Shown: piece after piece, positions 1-9,151 of the stretch
Layout: every line of letters starts with the position of its first letter
Numbering within the stretch: the stretch's first letter is position 1
Notes under the pieces: generated by a model
Databases searched by the model: none
What the model was told of the DNA's origin: nothing
Seen by the model: the letters and a program-made list of their open reading frames with translations, nothing else
Program-made: the position numbers and the translations under genes
NCBI GenBank assembly: GCA_002869225.1
Contig: PKTG01000012.1
Span: forward strand, 1-34,106
DNA: 34,106 bases
Direction of reading: 5' to 3'
Origin: Candidatus Muiribacterium halophilum
GTDB taxonomy: Bacteria; Muiribacteriota; Muiribacteriia; Muiribacteriales; Muiribacteriaceae

Positions 1-24
1 GAGCAGATCTCTCCGGCAAATCTG

Positions 25-57
25 TTTGAGGTTTTTGAGTTTGTATACGACCTCAAA
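25..57. other. Inverted repeat at the 3' end of the glycosyltransferase gene
   Basis: An 8-bp perfect inverted repeat (TTTGAGGT at 25-32, ACCTCAAA at 50-57) encloses a 17-nt loop and overlaps the stop codon of the glycosyltransferase gene. On the minus strand no T-tract follows, so this is not a clear intrinsic terminator. It may be a 3' stabilising hairpin or chance. Nothing else is supportable in 1-52: the reverse strand has no ATG there. Confidence 0.3.
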
Positions 58-1150
58 GGGTCTTCTCTTTGATCTTATTTATTATTGTTTGTGAAATGCT
101 TTTCCAGTTGTATTTTTTTGGATCTAGAAGTTTTGTCTTTTGGTATGATCTAATATAAAAGTCGATATCCGTCCTGAATCTGTAAAGTTTCTCTGAGAAG
201 TCTTTGATATCTGGTTCTTTTGCGATGACGGTCTTTTCTTTATTACTGTAATCGAGGCCTTTTATTTCTTTCGGATTTGATTTTAATATGATTGAGTTGT
301 CGGAGTTGCAAAAATCCAACTGACCTCCAAAGGAGTTCACTAAAACTGGTATTCCTAGTGATAAAGAGTCGAGTATTGAAAGACCGAAACCTTCTGAGTA
401 GCTTGGTTGTAAATAGAGTTGTGTTGAAAGCAGTAGTTCTTTCATCTCTTCTCTTGAGTAGATCTTGTTTATTATTTTTATTCTTTTGTCGTCTTTGATT
501 GATTCTTTTAAATCTTCCGTGGATATATCCCATGGAAATTTTCCTGGAAGGTAAGGAAATTTAATGGTTAGCGTTGTATCTGGGAAGTTTTTTATCGGAA
601 ACGCTTTTAAGAAAGCGTTGATCGTGAGTATGGGATTTTTCCTTTTTTGCGGCATGCATATAGTTAGAAAATTAAAAGGTTTTCTTTGGTATCTTTTGTT
701 TAAGTTTGAGTTGGTTTTGGATATCGTCTGTTTAAAATCGGTGCCGTAAGGTGTTATAATAGTCTCTGTTGTTACTCCTGATCTTTTTAAGATGTCATCG
801 TTGAATTTATTGGGAATCCAAATGAGGTCTGCGTTTTTGTTTAGATGATACGACCACGTTTGTGAGATTTCGGGAAATTCATATACGAAAGCTGCTATTA
901 CAAAATCGGAGTTCCTTTTATTTTTTAAGTTTGATGGAATATCGAATATTAAGTCGGCTTTAGCTTTTTTAAATAATGGTCTTTGAAGCTTTAAAAAAAG
1001 ATCTTCTTTGTAAAGGAAGCCTCGTTGATGTATTAGGTTAACTGACTCTAAATCTTTCGAGTAATTATAGATATTTCGTGATATGAAAGCCCAGCTGGCT
1101 GGAGAATTTATTAAAGAGATTATATTCAAAAAAGTATTATTGTTTTGCAT
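53..1150 (-). CDS. Glycosyltransferase family 4 (GT-B fold)
   Basis: This is a predicted cytoplasmic or membrane-associated glycosyltransferase that moves a sugar from a nucleotide-sugar donor to an unknown acceptor. The C-terminal half carries the GT4 donor-site signature: YLQPSYSEGFGLSILDSLSLG, then a G-x-P-V-L-V stretch and SFGGQ. In the usual E-x7-E motif the second acid is Asp (E-x7-D). The N-terminal half contains an acceptor-domain-like PYGTDF segment. The length of 365 residues is normal. There is no signal peptide. It is the last gene of a compact operon with waaA, 6 nt after the phosphoesterase gene, so a role in envelope glycan or lipopolysaccharide assembly is plausible. The family is confident; the substrate is unknown. 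Confidence 0.85.
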   Translation of the reverse strand: MQNNNTFLNIISLINSPASWAFISRNIYNYSKDLESVNLIHQRGFLYKEDLFLKLQRPLFKKAKADLIFDIPSNLKNKRNSDFVIAAFVYEFPEISQTWSYHLNKNADLIWIPNKFNDDILKRSGVTTETIITPYGTDFKQTISKTNSNLNKRYQRKPFNFLTICMPQKRKNPILTINAFLKAFPIKNFPDTTLTIKFPYLPGKFPWDISTEDLKESIKDDKRIKIINKIYSREEMKELLLSTQLYLQPSYSEGFGLSILDSLSLGIPVLVNSFGGQLDFCNSDNSIILKSNPKEIKGLDYSNKEKTVIAKEPDIKDFSEKLYRFRTDIDFYIRSYQKTKLLDPKKYNWKSISQTIINKIKEKTL

Positions 1151-1156
1151 AAGTGT

Positions 1157-2356
1157 TTAAACCTCTCTTTCTGAGAGCTTTTTAGCTAGATCTGAAATTT
1201 TAATATTTGTTTCGGTTCTGGGTGCCTTTCTGAATTCTGGAAAGAATGATTTTGAATGATGACCGCCTTCGGCAATGAAAGTCGGCATTGCTATTTTGAT
1301 GTTTCTTTTTTTTGTAATATCTTCTTTGGAGGATATTATTAGTTTTGTATAATGTTCGTCTTTTGATCTTTCGACGGCTTTTAATAGTTTTTCTGTAGAG
1401 ATCTTGATTATTGATATTGTTGAATCGAAACCGCATGTATATGCCAGATCCTCTTTCGTTATGTTGCCTTCTATAAGCAAGGGGTTTAAAGTTGATGAGT
1501 TAACTAAGGATAGATTTGTTTTGGTAAGCTCTTGCATCTTTTTTAAAATGAAATCGGTTATTGGATTTGTGTTTTTTCTTTTGTAAGCAATGGTTGTTGG
1601 GATTTTAAATATTGTTTTTGATTTTTTTCTGTGTTTGTTTAAGATGTTTAGGAAGTCGCTTTGGAGTTCGCTTTCGTAAGTGTTTTTGAAATCTGTTGAG
1701 AACTCTTTTATACGACCTTTGTCTATTATTAACGAAAGACTTCCTACCAGGTCTCCGAATCCGCCTGATTGAAGGATCAATGTTTTGTTGATAAGAGTCG
1801 GAGCTTTAAGTCTGGTGTGTGAGTGGCCGCCGAAGATGATGTCTATTTCCGGTGCAGCTTCGGCAATTCGTATATCTTCGTTTAGCCCTACATGAGATAA
1901 CAGTACTAAAAGGTCTACGTTTCTTCTTAGTTTCTTGATCTTGTGTATTATTACTCTTCCCTGATTTTGGTAATTGATGTTTTGGTCTTTCCCTTTCCCT
2001 GATATAGCTATAAAACCTGTCTTGACTCCTGAAAGGTCAAGGATTATCTCGTCTTTTATGTTTTCTATAAATTTCTGGTTAGTTATGTTTGATGATAGTT
2101 TTGTGGGATATATTCCTTTTAAAAAAGATTGAGGTAGTGAATCTATTATATCTACATCGTGGTTTCCTGGGGTCCAGATGTCAATGTGCTTTTTTAAAAG
2201 TTCGGCTGTGAGATTTGTATAGAAGTTTTCTGAAAATGTGTCTCCTGTATCGATTGTCAATGGATTGTCTATCTCTTTTTTTAGTTCTGTTATGGTGTTG
2301 AAGGCGAGTATGTTTCCGTGAAGATCGTTAGTGAAAAGAAAGTTTATCCTTTTCAT
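1157..2356 (-). CDS. Metallophosphoesterase of the 5'-nucleotidase (UshA/YunD) family
   Basis: This is a two-domain phosphoesterase expected to hydrolyse nucleotides or related phosphomonoesters. The N-terminal calcineurin-like domain shows every metal-ligand block in order: NDLHG, DTGDTFSE, GNHDVD, LLSHVG and GGHSHTRL. The C-terminal part (about residues 260-399) matches the 5'-nucleotidase substrate-binding domain, with NPITDFILKKM and a CGFDSTISIIKIS stretch. UshA proteins are normally exported, but this one starts directly at the first metal motif (MKRINFLFTNDLHG) with no signal peptide, so it is probably cytoplasmic like YunD. Its start overlaps the stop of the upstream gene by 4 nt, which indicates translational coupling. 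Confidence 0.85.
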   Translation of the reverse strand: MKRINFLFTNDLHGNILAFNTITELKKEIDNPLTIDTGDTFSENFYTNLTAELLKKHIDIWTPGNHDVDIIDSLPQSFLKGIYPTKLSSNITNQKFIENIKDEIILDLSGVKTGFIAISGKGKDQNINYQNQGRVIIHKIKKLRRNVDLLVLLSHVGLNEDIRIAEAAPEIDIIFGGHSHTRLKAPTLINKTLILQSGGFGDLVGSLSLIIDKGRIKEFSTDFKNTYESELQSDFLNILNKHRKKSKTIFKIPTTIAYKRKNTNPITDFILKKMQELTKTNLSLVNSSTLNPLLIEGNITKEDLAYTCGFDSTISIIKISTEKLLKAVERSKDEHYTKLIISSKEDITKKRNIKIAMPTFIAEGGHHSKSFFPEFRKAPRTETNIKISDLAKKLSEREV

Positions 2357-3804
2357 ATTTCTAACTCTGCTGTTCCTTGGAAAAACGGTTTCATTTCGAC
2401 AATAACCGGGGAATTATAATTATCAAATATGTATTTATTATTTGCTAAAGTGTAATCAAAACCTTTTCCAACAATATATTCTAGAGGTTCGAGATTATTA
2501 AAGATGTTTCTGAAATATATTGTTGTGGTGTTCTTGAATGTTTTCTTGTTTATTTTATAATCTGTTTCATAATGATATATTTCTCTGAAATATGTAGATG
2601 GTATTAAAAGAAGATCTTTTTTATCGCCATATGTATCCTGATAAATATAAAATGTCTTATCACCTTTTCTTGCATAACCACATATCATTACGGCATGAGC
2701 GCTGGTCCTTAGCTCACTTCCCATATATCTTAAACCGATTCCGCCAACTAGAAATCTATTAGAGAGTATGCTTTTTTTGATCTTAATAAAATCATGATGT
2801 ATTTTTTCAGGAACAGAATAATCTGTTCTTAGTTCACTTAGCTTATTGAGGTATCTGAAATTGGATTTTTTAAAATAATTATTTGGTATATAAGGATCAT
2901 ATATTCTTTCCGGAAGTTTATACAGCATTTTGGGGATTTCCATTGCTGATTTAAGAGAGTAAGCTATTCCATCTTTTGTTACGGGATCGGTTATGAAAAA
3001 TTCTGACATTATCTTAAATCTATCATTTGTTTTGGAGAGTTCTCTGTAACACAATTCTAAAAATCTAGGAGAAGTCCCTTTTATTTTTTTTCCGTTAAGA
3101 AAATCAGTGTAATTGTTTAGATTTTTTGGAGCCATCTTAAAGACAATATTATCAATATAGGATGAAAGAGTATAAAAATAACATTTATAAGCCGGGTTCT
3201 GTGGATTTCCTGAAAAAGCAAGATCGTTATCAGATTTTAAACTGTTTATAAAATCAATCTGTTTTTTGGTGTCTATCATGTTTTTAGCTTTTAAAAACGG
3301 TTTGTTATAATAAAATTCGTCAAATTCATCTTTTTTTAGTTCTTCAATAGGTATTCCTGTAACCAGATTAGCAAATGGAGTGTTATAAGCTTTTAATTTA
3401 AAAGGATAAGCTTCGCGGTCTTTGGATATCTTATCAAATAAAAAAACTGGTATATCAACCTTATTCCTTAATTTAAATATATCAAGAGGATTTCCCTGAA
3501 GGTCATAATACCATTGATAGATCTTATCGATATCCTTGTCAAATAGTATGTACATACCAGGATTCTCTTTTGTTTCAACTGCATACATATAAATATCCTG
3601 TTGATATTTTATTTCCATGTATCTATTAAATGTCAAACGGGGAATCTTTTTAGAGTTTTTGAGTAAAGAGTTTAGTATCTCATGCTGTTTAAAGAAATAA
3701 TCAAGTCTGTTCTGAATCTTTTTATCAAGATCTGTTGGCTGAGAAAATACTATGTTTGAGATTAATAGCAACATATATATTAGTAATAGAAGTGATTTTT
3801 TCAT
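2353..3804 (-). CDS. Exported protein with a papain/C39-like cysteine peptidase signature
   Basis: I do not recognise this 483-residue protein as a named family. It begins with a clear signal peptide (positive MKKS, a hydrophobic run to residue 19, then FSQ), so it acts outside the cytoplasm. A papain-fold-like active site can be read in the right order: Cys208 in AYKCYFYTLSSYI, His370 in SAHAVMICGY, and Asp390 in YIYQDTYGD, which sits where papains have Asn before SWG. The HAV-x-I-x-GY stretch followed about 12 residues later by a tyrosine-rich strand is typical of C1/C39 enzymes. The first 200 residues are lineage-specific sequence. It overlaps waaA upstream by 4 nt and the phosphoesterase downstream by 4 nt. 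An alternative is a non-peptidase papain-fold protein. Confidence 0.6.
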   Translation of the reverse strand: MKKSLLLLIYMLLLISNIVFSQPTDLDKKIQNRLDYFFKQHEILNSLLKNSKKIPRLTFNRYMEIKYQQDIYMYAVETKENPGMYILFDKDIDKIYQWYYDLQGNPLDIFKLRNKVDIPVFLFDKISKDREAYPFKLKAYNTPFANLVTGIPIEELKKDEFDEFYYNKPFLKAKNMIDTKKQIDFINSLKSDNDLAFSGNPQNPAYKCYFYTLSSYIDNIVFKMAPKNLNNYTDFLNGKKIKGTSPRFLELCYRELSKTNDRFKIMSEFFITDPVTKDGIAYSLKSAMEIPKMLYKLPERIYDPYIPNNYFKKSNFRYLNKLSELRTDYSVPEKIHHDFIKIKKSILSNRFLVGGIGLRYMGSELRTSAHAVMICGYARKGDKTFYIYQDTYGDKKDLLLIPSTYFREIYHYETDYKINKKTFKNTTTIYFRNIFNNLEPLEYIVGKGFDYTLANNKYIFDNYNSPVIVEMKPFFQGTAELEI

Positions 3805-5081
3805 AGATAATGACTTATAACTCTTAAAGCTATAGAAAGTGCTCCTTTATTCTTTTTTATCATCTCAACGGCTCTGTTTTCTATCTCAAGGGATTGATCT
3901 GGATTTTTAAGGAAATAATTTATTCCATCATATAACTGTGTCTTATCCTCAATCAAAAATCCACATTCAAATTTAAGTGCTTGTTCTTTTATAAATTCAA
4001 AGTTAAACATATTTGGTCCAAAAAAAGTAGGAATACCATATTTTATTGATTCTAATATATTATGTCCTCCTGTATTTGATATACTTCCTCCTATGAAAGC
4101 GATATCCGCAAGACCGTAGATAAACTTTAACTCTCCAATAGTATCAAGTATTATTATATCCGTATTTTCTGAAGGAGTATCTTTTATTTTCGATTTAAGA
4201 ATAAAATTCAGACCAAAACTTTTGATTATTTTTATTATCTCATCAATTCGTTTAAGATGTCTTGGTGCGATAATACCTGTTATATTTTTATCTTCTTTTT
4301 TGAGCTCTGATAATACTTCGATGAATATCTCGTCTTCTCCCTGATGTGTCGAACCAGCAATTATTACTTTATGTTCTTTTGGTATTTTAAGCTCAAGATC
4401 AATATTTTTTTCTGACTTAGAGTTTTCGGATTCAATAAGTGAGTCAAATTTCAGATTTCCCATTAACATTGTTTTTTCATCGCTTGCCCCCATATTGATC
4501 ATACGCTGAAGATCGATATCGCTTTGCATAAGCAATGTATCATAAATATCCAAACAGTCCTTAAGACCTATAAGATATTTGAACCTCATATAATTTTTAT
4601 AGGATTCAGGAGATATTCTACCATTTACTACCATGATAGGAATGGATAAACTATGACATGTGTGTAAAAAATTTGGCCAGATCTCTGTTTCTGCCATGAT
4701 TATGATGTATGGTTTAATCCTTTTTAAAAATCTAATACAGTTCTTTCTAAAATCCAGTGGAAAGAAAATATGATCTACTCTATCCTGAAAAGTCTTTTTT
4801 ACCATTTCTTTTCCAGTTGTAGTAACAGTACTTATAGTGATATTATGTCCTTCAAGTAAAAGCTTTTCCACCAGCGGTTTTACGGCTTCAGTCTCACCCA
4901 CTGATACTGCATGTATCAAAATGTTCTTTTTTGTTTTATCCTGATCCGGATTATAATATTTAAATTTTAATCTCTTACTTAGATGGATAGCTCTTTCCTT
5001 TTTAAAAAAATATAAGACTACTATAAATAAAGGAAATATAGTGTATCTAAAAAGATTTAATATTATATTATAAATAGTCAT
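3801..5081 (-). CDS. waaA: 3-deoxy-D-manno-octulosonic acid (Kdo) transferase
   Basis: WaaA (KdtA) transfers Kdo from CMP-Kdo to the lipid A precursor at the inner face of the cytoplasmic membrane, so its presence indicates an LPS-making outer membrane. The sequence has an N-terminal membrane anchor (about residues 5-26) and then the conserved HAVSVGE block with the catalytic Glu63. AETEIWPNF, a GSTHQGEDE donor-domain block and NTGGHNILESIKYGIP near the C terminus follow. The 426-residue length is standard for the family. It sits between pulA and the papain-like gene with 4-nt overlaps on both sides. Whether it adds one or several Kdo units cannot be read from the sequence. No other LPS gene is in the window, except possibly the GT4 gene of the same operon. 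Confidence 0.93.
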   Translation of the reverse strand: MTIYNIILNLFRYTIFPLFIVVLYFFKKERAIHLSKRLKFKYYNPDQDKTKKNILIHAVSVGETEAVKPLVEKLLLEGHNITISTVTTTGKEMVKKTFQDRVDHIFFPLDFRKNCIRFLKRIKPYIIIMAETEIWPNFLHTCHSLSIPIMVVNGRISPESYKNYMRFKYLIGLKDCLDIYDTLLMQSDIDLQRMINMGASDEKTMLMGNLKFDSLIESENSKSEKNIDLELKIPKEHKVIIAGSTHQGEDEIFIEVLSELKKEDKNITGIIAPRHLKRIDEIIKIIKSFGLNFILKSKIKDTPSENTDIIILDTIGELKFIYGLADIAFIGGSISNTGGHNILESIKYGIPTFFGPNMFNFEFIKEQALKFECGFLIEDKTQLYDGINYFLKNPDQSLEIENRAVEMIKKNKGALSIALRVISHYL

Positions 5082-7837
5082 CTTTCTACCGCTACTAGTG
5101 TGCTAAGTCCAGGTATTTCAATGTTTCTGGTATCTTTGTATTTTCCGGTTGACTCAATTCCACTCAGTATTACATTCCAATTACTTTTCATTTTAAGAAC
5201 TGTTTTTTTTCTGGATGCATTATGACATACAAGCACTCTTGTACCTTTATAATTTATAGTGTAGGCAATCAGAGAATATTCCGTTTTCATGATTGTGATC
5301 GATTTCAAGACATCCTGTTTAGATTCCAATCTAAAATGTGGATATTCTTTTTTTATTCTTATTATCTTTTTAAAATAATCGAACATCTTATAATTTTCTT
5401 CTTTTTGTTTCCAACGTATCATGTTTATTTTGTCAGGAAGATTATATGAATTGTGTTCACCATCTTTTGTTCTTAAAAATTCGTATCCTGAATGTATAAA
5501 AGGGATTCCTTCTGAAAAAATTATTATTCCAGCAGAAAGACATTGTCTTAACATATATTCCTTTTCATTGGCTTCGGGAAGTACTTTTTTTAATTTATCA
5601 TAAAATGTCATGTTATCATGACAGGTGACGTAGTTTATAGTCTCTAAAGGAGAGTTGGCAAAATCTTTAAGTCCGCCGAAAATCCCTTTGATAACATCGT
5701 TTTTAGTTGATATATCCCCTGTTGCGAATCCTTTTATATCTCCATCAGGATCACCTTTTACTGCGTTTCTTAATAGGTCGTTAAAGACACTGATTCCTGT
5801 TCCTTTCTGTGCACCCTTATAGAAAGAGATATTATCAGGTAGTGATGAACTACCTCCTTTCCAAGGTTCTCCATAGAGTAAAACATCCTTGTATATCTTT
5901 CTCAGTCTTTTATCTATCATCTTCATTGTCTCAATATCATGAAGAGCCATTAGATCGAATCTAAACCCATCGACTTTATACTGTTTTAAAAAATATGAAA
6001 GAGAATCTATCATGTGTTTTCTGAACATCTTATGCTCACTTGCCGTCTCGTTACCACATCCAGAGCCATTTGAAAAAGAACAATCGTTGTTTATCCTGTA
6101 GTAATAATATGGAACTGTCTTTGCAAGCGGAGATAGAGTTGAAGAGTAAGTGTGATTGTACACTACATCAAGTACAACACCTAAACCAAGTTCATGAATG
6201 TTTCTGATCATTTCTTTGACTTCATAAACTCTTTTTTCAGGATCATCGGCATCAGTTGAATAAGAACCCTCCGGTATAAAATAATGAAAGGGGTCATAGC
6301 CCCAATTGAAAGGTTTATCCGGTTTTGTCTCATCAATTGATGCAAAATCCATTATTGGTAGTATATGTATATGTGTTGCACCCAGATCCCTGATATGTGA
6401 AATACCGGTGCTAATATTTTTATTTGTTTTTAAATAAGTATCCTTTAGACCAAAACCTTTGTATGTACCTTTGTATTTAGAAGTAGATCCTTTATCCATG
6501 GTAAGATCTCTGATATGAGACTCATATAATATTGATTTATTTTTTTGTATTTCAGGTCTTTTGGAATCTGAAAAACCTTTTGGTCCAGTATTTTCTATAT
6601 CTATAACAGCACTATATTTTCCGTTTGCACTTGAAGCAAAAGCCCAAGGATCTGGTGAGGTTATTTTTACTGAGTATTGGTTCATCTCATAGAGATAATA
6701 ATAACCTTTGAGATCTTCAGATACTTTTACCTCAAATATCTTTCCGTTCTTCTTCATGTGAATGTTTTTTCTATCTTTTCCTTTAAGATCCTTAAATAGT
6801 ATAAGATCCACATTCTTGCTCACTGGTGACCATAATCTAAATGTTGTTGAATCTTTATGATAATCATATCCTAGCCAACCATCAAAGGTATATTCCGGTT
6901 TATCTAATATATCGTATGCTATCGCTTGTTTGGATTTAAAACCCTCCATATTCACGGTGTATTTGATTTCAGGTCTTAAAGGTTCAAGTGTCTTTAAATA
7001 TACATTTGAAGTTTTGTATTGTTTGTTTTTAATTGTCAGATTTTCCCCTTCAGGAAACCACAAGGTGTTAGAAGATTTATGTACAACAAATTTAAATTCG
7101 ACTTTATCGTTTATCTGATTCTTACCAATTCCATTTTTTTTGGTTATCTGAAATACATCGTTGTTTTCTTTTAATCTCCAATCAGAAGAAGCTTCTTTCC
7201 AACCGTTACTACTCGTTGCTAAAAACACTGATCTTATTTCAGATGGTTTTAGATTAAAATCTTTTGGATCAAAAGTGATATTAATATTATCCGAATCTTT
7301 TTCAAAGAATCGTTTTTGGGGTTTTATATCATCGTTAAATAGTTTTTTTACATCTATGTTTCTTCCTTCATCTGATCGTATAATCACTTCTTGAGGATTT
7401 TTTAGAGAGATTGGTCTTGTAAGTTCAACCATTATAATATTCTTGTCTTTTATTATTGCTGATAAAATTCGATCTGTCGTGTCCACTTCTTCCCTCCTGC
7501 TATAAATGTTTCTATCTCCTTGCAGTAAATAGAATTCCTGACCATTGGTGTTAATATTTATATATCTATCCATTGGTACGTCTTTTTCTTCCCAGTTTCC
7601 TTTTCTAATAATAAATCCATATCTTGTTGGTATCTTATCGAGATCTATTTTTGCCAAGACTCCATAATCGTCTTTTTCATTGAATGGAATACTTTTTCCT
7701 GGTTTTCCATCTTCCCAAAGCCATATGTTCCAGTCATCATATATACCGTCAAAACGATGATATCTAAGGCTGAAATTGTTGCTGAAAGTCAACGATGCTG
7801 ACAAAAATATAAATAATATGATAATGAACTTTTTCAA
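5078..7837 (-). CDS. pulA: Secreted type I pullulanase (GH13)
   Basis: Pullulanase cleaves alpha-1,6 branches in pullulan, glycogen or starch. A signal peptide (about residues 1-19, no lipobox Cys) sends it to the periplasm or outside. Domains in order are a CBM41/PUD-type starch-binding domain (about 24-110, RYHR...WNIWLWEDG), an AMPK/CBM48-like segment (about 200-265), the N-terminal CBM48 (about 320-400) and the GH13 barrel. The type I pullulanase signature reads FNWGYDP (510-516, Phe instead of Tyr). Catalytic residues are Asp628 in DGFRFDLM, Glu657 in LLYGEPW and Asp741 in VTCHDN. The start is a TTG at 7837, chosen because TAAGGAGAG lies just upstream; MKK plus a hydrophobic run follows. 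It is first in a five-gene overlapping operon with waaA, an unusual pairing. Confidence 0.93.
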   Translation of the reverse strand: MKKFIIILFIFLSASLTFSNNFSLRYHRFDGIYDDWNIWLWEDGKPGKSIPFNEKDDYGVLAKIDLDKIPTRYGFIIRKGNWEEKDVPMDRYININTNGQEFYLLQGDRNIYSRREEVDTTDRILSAIIKDKNIIMVELTRPISLKNPQEVIIRSDEGRNIDVKKLFNDDIKPQKRFFEKDSDNINITFDPKDFNLKPSEIRSVFLATSSNGWKEASSDWRLKENNDVFQITKKNGIGKNQINDKVEFKFVVHKSSNTLWFPEGENLTIKNKQYKTSNVYLKTLEPLRPEIKYTVNMEGFKSKQAIAYDILDKPEYTFDGWLGYDYHKDSTTFRLWSPVSKNVDLILFKDLKGKDRKNIHMKKNGKIFEVKVSEDLKGYYYLYEMNQYSVKITSPDPWAFASSANGKYSAVIDIENTGPKGFSDSKRPEIQKNKSILYESHIRDLTMDKGSTSKYKGTYKGFGLKDTYLKTNKNISTGISHIRDLGATHIHILPIMDFASIDETKPDKPFNWGYDPFHYFIPEGSYSTDADDPEKRVYEVKEMIRNIHELGLGVVLDVVYNHTYSSTLSPLAKTVPYYYYRINNDCSFSNGSGCGNETASEHKMFRKHMIDSLSYFLKQYKVDGFRFDLMALHDIETMKMIDKRLRKIYKDVLLYGEPWKGGSSSLPDNISFYKGAQKGTGISVFNDLLRNAVKGDPDGDIKGFATGDISTKNDVIKGIFGGLKDFANSPLETINYVTCHDNMTFYDKLKKVLPEANEKEYMLRQCLSAGIIIFSEGIPFIHSGYEFLRTKDGEHNSYNLPDKINMIRWKQKEENYKMFDYFKKIIRIKKEYPHFRLESKQDVLKSITIMKTEYSLIAYTINYKGTRVLVCHNASRKKTVLKMKSNWNVILSGIESTGKYKDTRNIEIPGLSTLVAVER

Positions 7838-7876
7838 TGGTCTCTCCTTATTGAGATAATAAGCTTTTGAATAGAA

Positions 7877-7953
7877 TGGTACCCCCGAGAGGAGTCGAAC
7901 CTCCGACCTGCGGATTAGGAATCCGTCGCTCTATCCTACTGAGCTACGGGGGC
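7877..7953 (-). tRNA. tRNA-Arg, anticodon CCU
   Basis: The reverse strand folds as a complete cloverleaf. The acceptor stem is GCCCCCG/CGGGGGT (first pair G-U), the D-arm begins TAGCTC, and the anticodon stem has loop TTCCTAA, giving anticodon CCU for AGG codons. The T-arm contains GGTTCGACTCC. The discriminator A and a genome-encoded CCA follow. No intron. It lies between nifS and pulA in the same direction, 17 nt after the nifS stop, so it may be processed from a nifUS transcript or have its own promoter. Confidence 0.95.
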
Positions 7954-7970
7954 ACATCTAAAAAAAACTA

Positions 7971-9143
7971 TCACATCTCAGATGAATTGTAAAGAGGTGA
8001 CATTGCTCTCAGTCTCTCTACTGTAAATTTAAGTTTTTCTTTTACGAAATCTATCTCTTCCTGAGTATTTAATGGTCCTAATGAGAATCTAACGCTTGAA
8101 TGAGCAAGCTCTTCTTTTACGCCTAAGGCTGTAAGTACTGGTGAAGCTTCCAGTGAATCTGAAGAACATGCAGAACCAGTTGATACAGCTATCCCAAAAT
8201 GATCTAGCATTAGTAGTAATGATTCTCCTTCAATAAATTCAAAGGAAATATTTGTTGTGTTATAAAGTCTGTGTTCTCTTGAGCCGTTGACATATGTATT
8301 TGGTATATTTTTCAGGATAAAATCCTCTAGATCATCTCTTAAAGCTGCTATTCTTTTGCTATCTTTTTGCTGAAGGTTTATTTCAAGTGCTTTACCCATT
8401 GAGATTATTCCAAGTGAGTTTTCTGTACCAGCTCTAAGCATTCCTTCCTGATGACCTCCGTGAATCAATGGACATATATGGTTGGCACATCTCATATAAA
8501 GACCACCTGTTCCCTTTAAAGCGTTGAATTTATGACCTGAAAATGTAAGGAAATCAACCCCCAGTTCTTTTACATCTATTGGCATCTTTCCAAAGACCTG
8601 AACAGCATCGGTATGGACTTTTATTCCTTTTTCTTTGGCTATAGCTATGATATCTTTTATTGGCTGTATAGTACCGATCTCATTATTTGCCCACATAACG
8701 GATATAAGTACAGTATTTTCTCTTATCTTTTCCTTAAGTTCTTCGAGGTCTATTCTACCGTCTTTTCCAACTTTAAGATAAGTTATATCTCCGCCGAGCC
8801 CCTCAATACATCTTGCAGTATTTGCAATTGAAGGATGTTCTATTACAGTTGTTATGATATGTGGTTTACAGCTTAGTGCAGAACATGTAGTACCGCAGGA
8901 GGAAACTCCTTTTAAGACAAGATTATTTCCTTCTGATGCACCGCTTGTGAAAATTATCTCTTTTGGATCAGCATTAAGATAATCAGCTATTATTTTTCTT
9001 GAGTTCTCTACTTTTTCTCTTGATCTTTGACCAAAAGAATGTTTAGATGAAGCGTTTCCAAAGATCTCAAGGGATTCTATTATTTCCTGTTTGACTTCAG
9101 GAAGAAGTGGTGTTGTAGCATTATTATCCAAATAGACTTTCAT
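7971..9143 (-). CDS. nifS: Cysteine desulfurase, NifS/IscS type
   Basis: This PLP enzyme takes sulfur from cysteine and hands it to the adjacent scaffold protein NifU. All key residues are present: His103 in VIEHPS, Asp179 in HTDAVQ, the Schiff-base Lys205 in FSGHKFNALKG, the RAGTEN block, and the sulfur-carrying Cys326 in STGSACSS on the long mobile loop typical of group I enzymes. The length of 390 residues is normal. One oddity is a short surface loop after VLKG (residues 81-92) with three cysteines, C83-x3-C87-x4-C92, which ordinary NifS proteins lack. The RBS is TAGGAGGA before the ATG. The gene follows nifU by 8 nt, so the pair is co-transcribed. With only NifU and NifS it is likely a housekeeping Fe-S system rather than a nitrogenase one. 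Confidence 0.94.
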   Translation of the reverse strand: MKVYLDNNATTPLLPEVKQEIIESLEIFGNASSKHSFGQRSREKVENSRKIIADYLNADPKEIIFTSGASEGNNLVLKGVSSCGTTCSALSCKPHIITTVIEHPSIANTARCIEGLGGDITYLKVGKDGRIDLEELKEKIRENTVLISVMWANNEIGTIQPIKDIIAIAKEKGIKVHTDAVQVFGKMPIDVKELGVDFLTFSGHKFNALKGTGGLYMRCANHICPLIHGGHQEGMLRAGTENSLGIISMGKALEINLQQKDSKRIAALRDDLEDFILKNIPNTYVNGSREHRLYNTTNISFEFIEGESLLLMLDHFGIAVSTGSACSSDSLEASPVLTALGVKEELAHSSVRFSLGPLNTQEEIDFVKEKLKFTVERLRAMSPLYNSSEM

Positions 9144-9151
9144 ATTTCCTC

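Noticed and set aside
1-52. Start of a further gene downstream of the glycosyltransferase
   Set aside because: Too short, and no ATG with a Shine-Dalgarno sequence on either strand.
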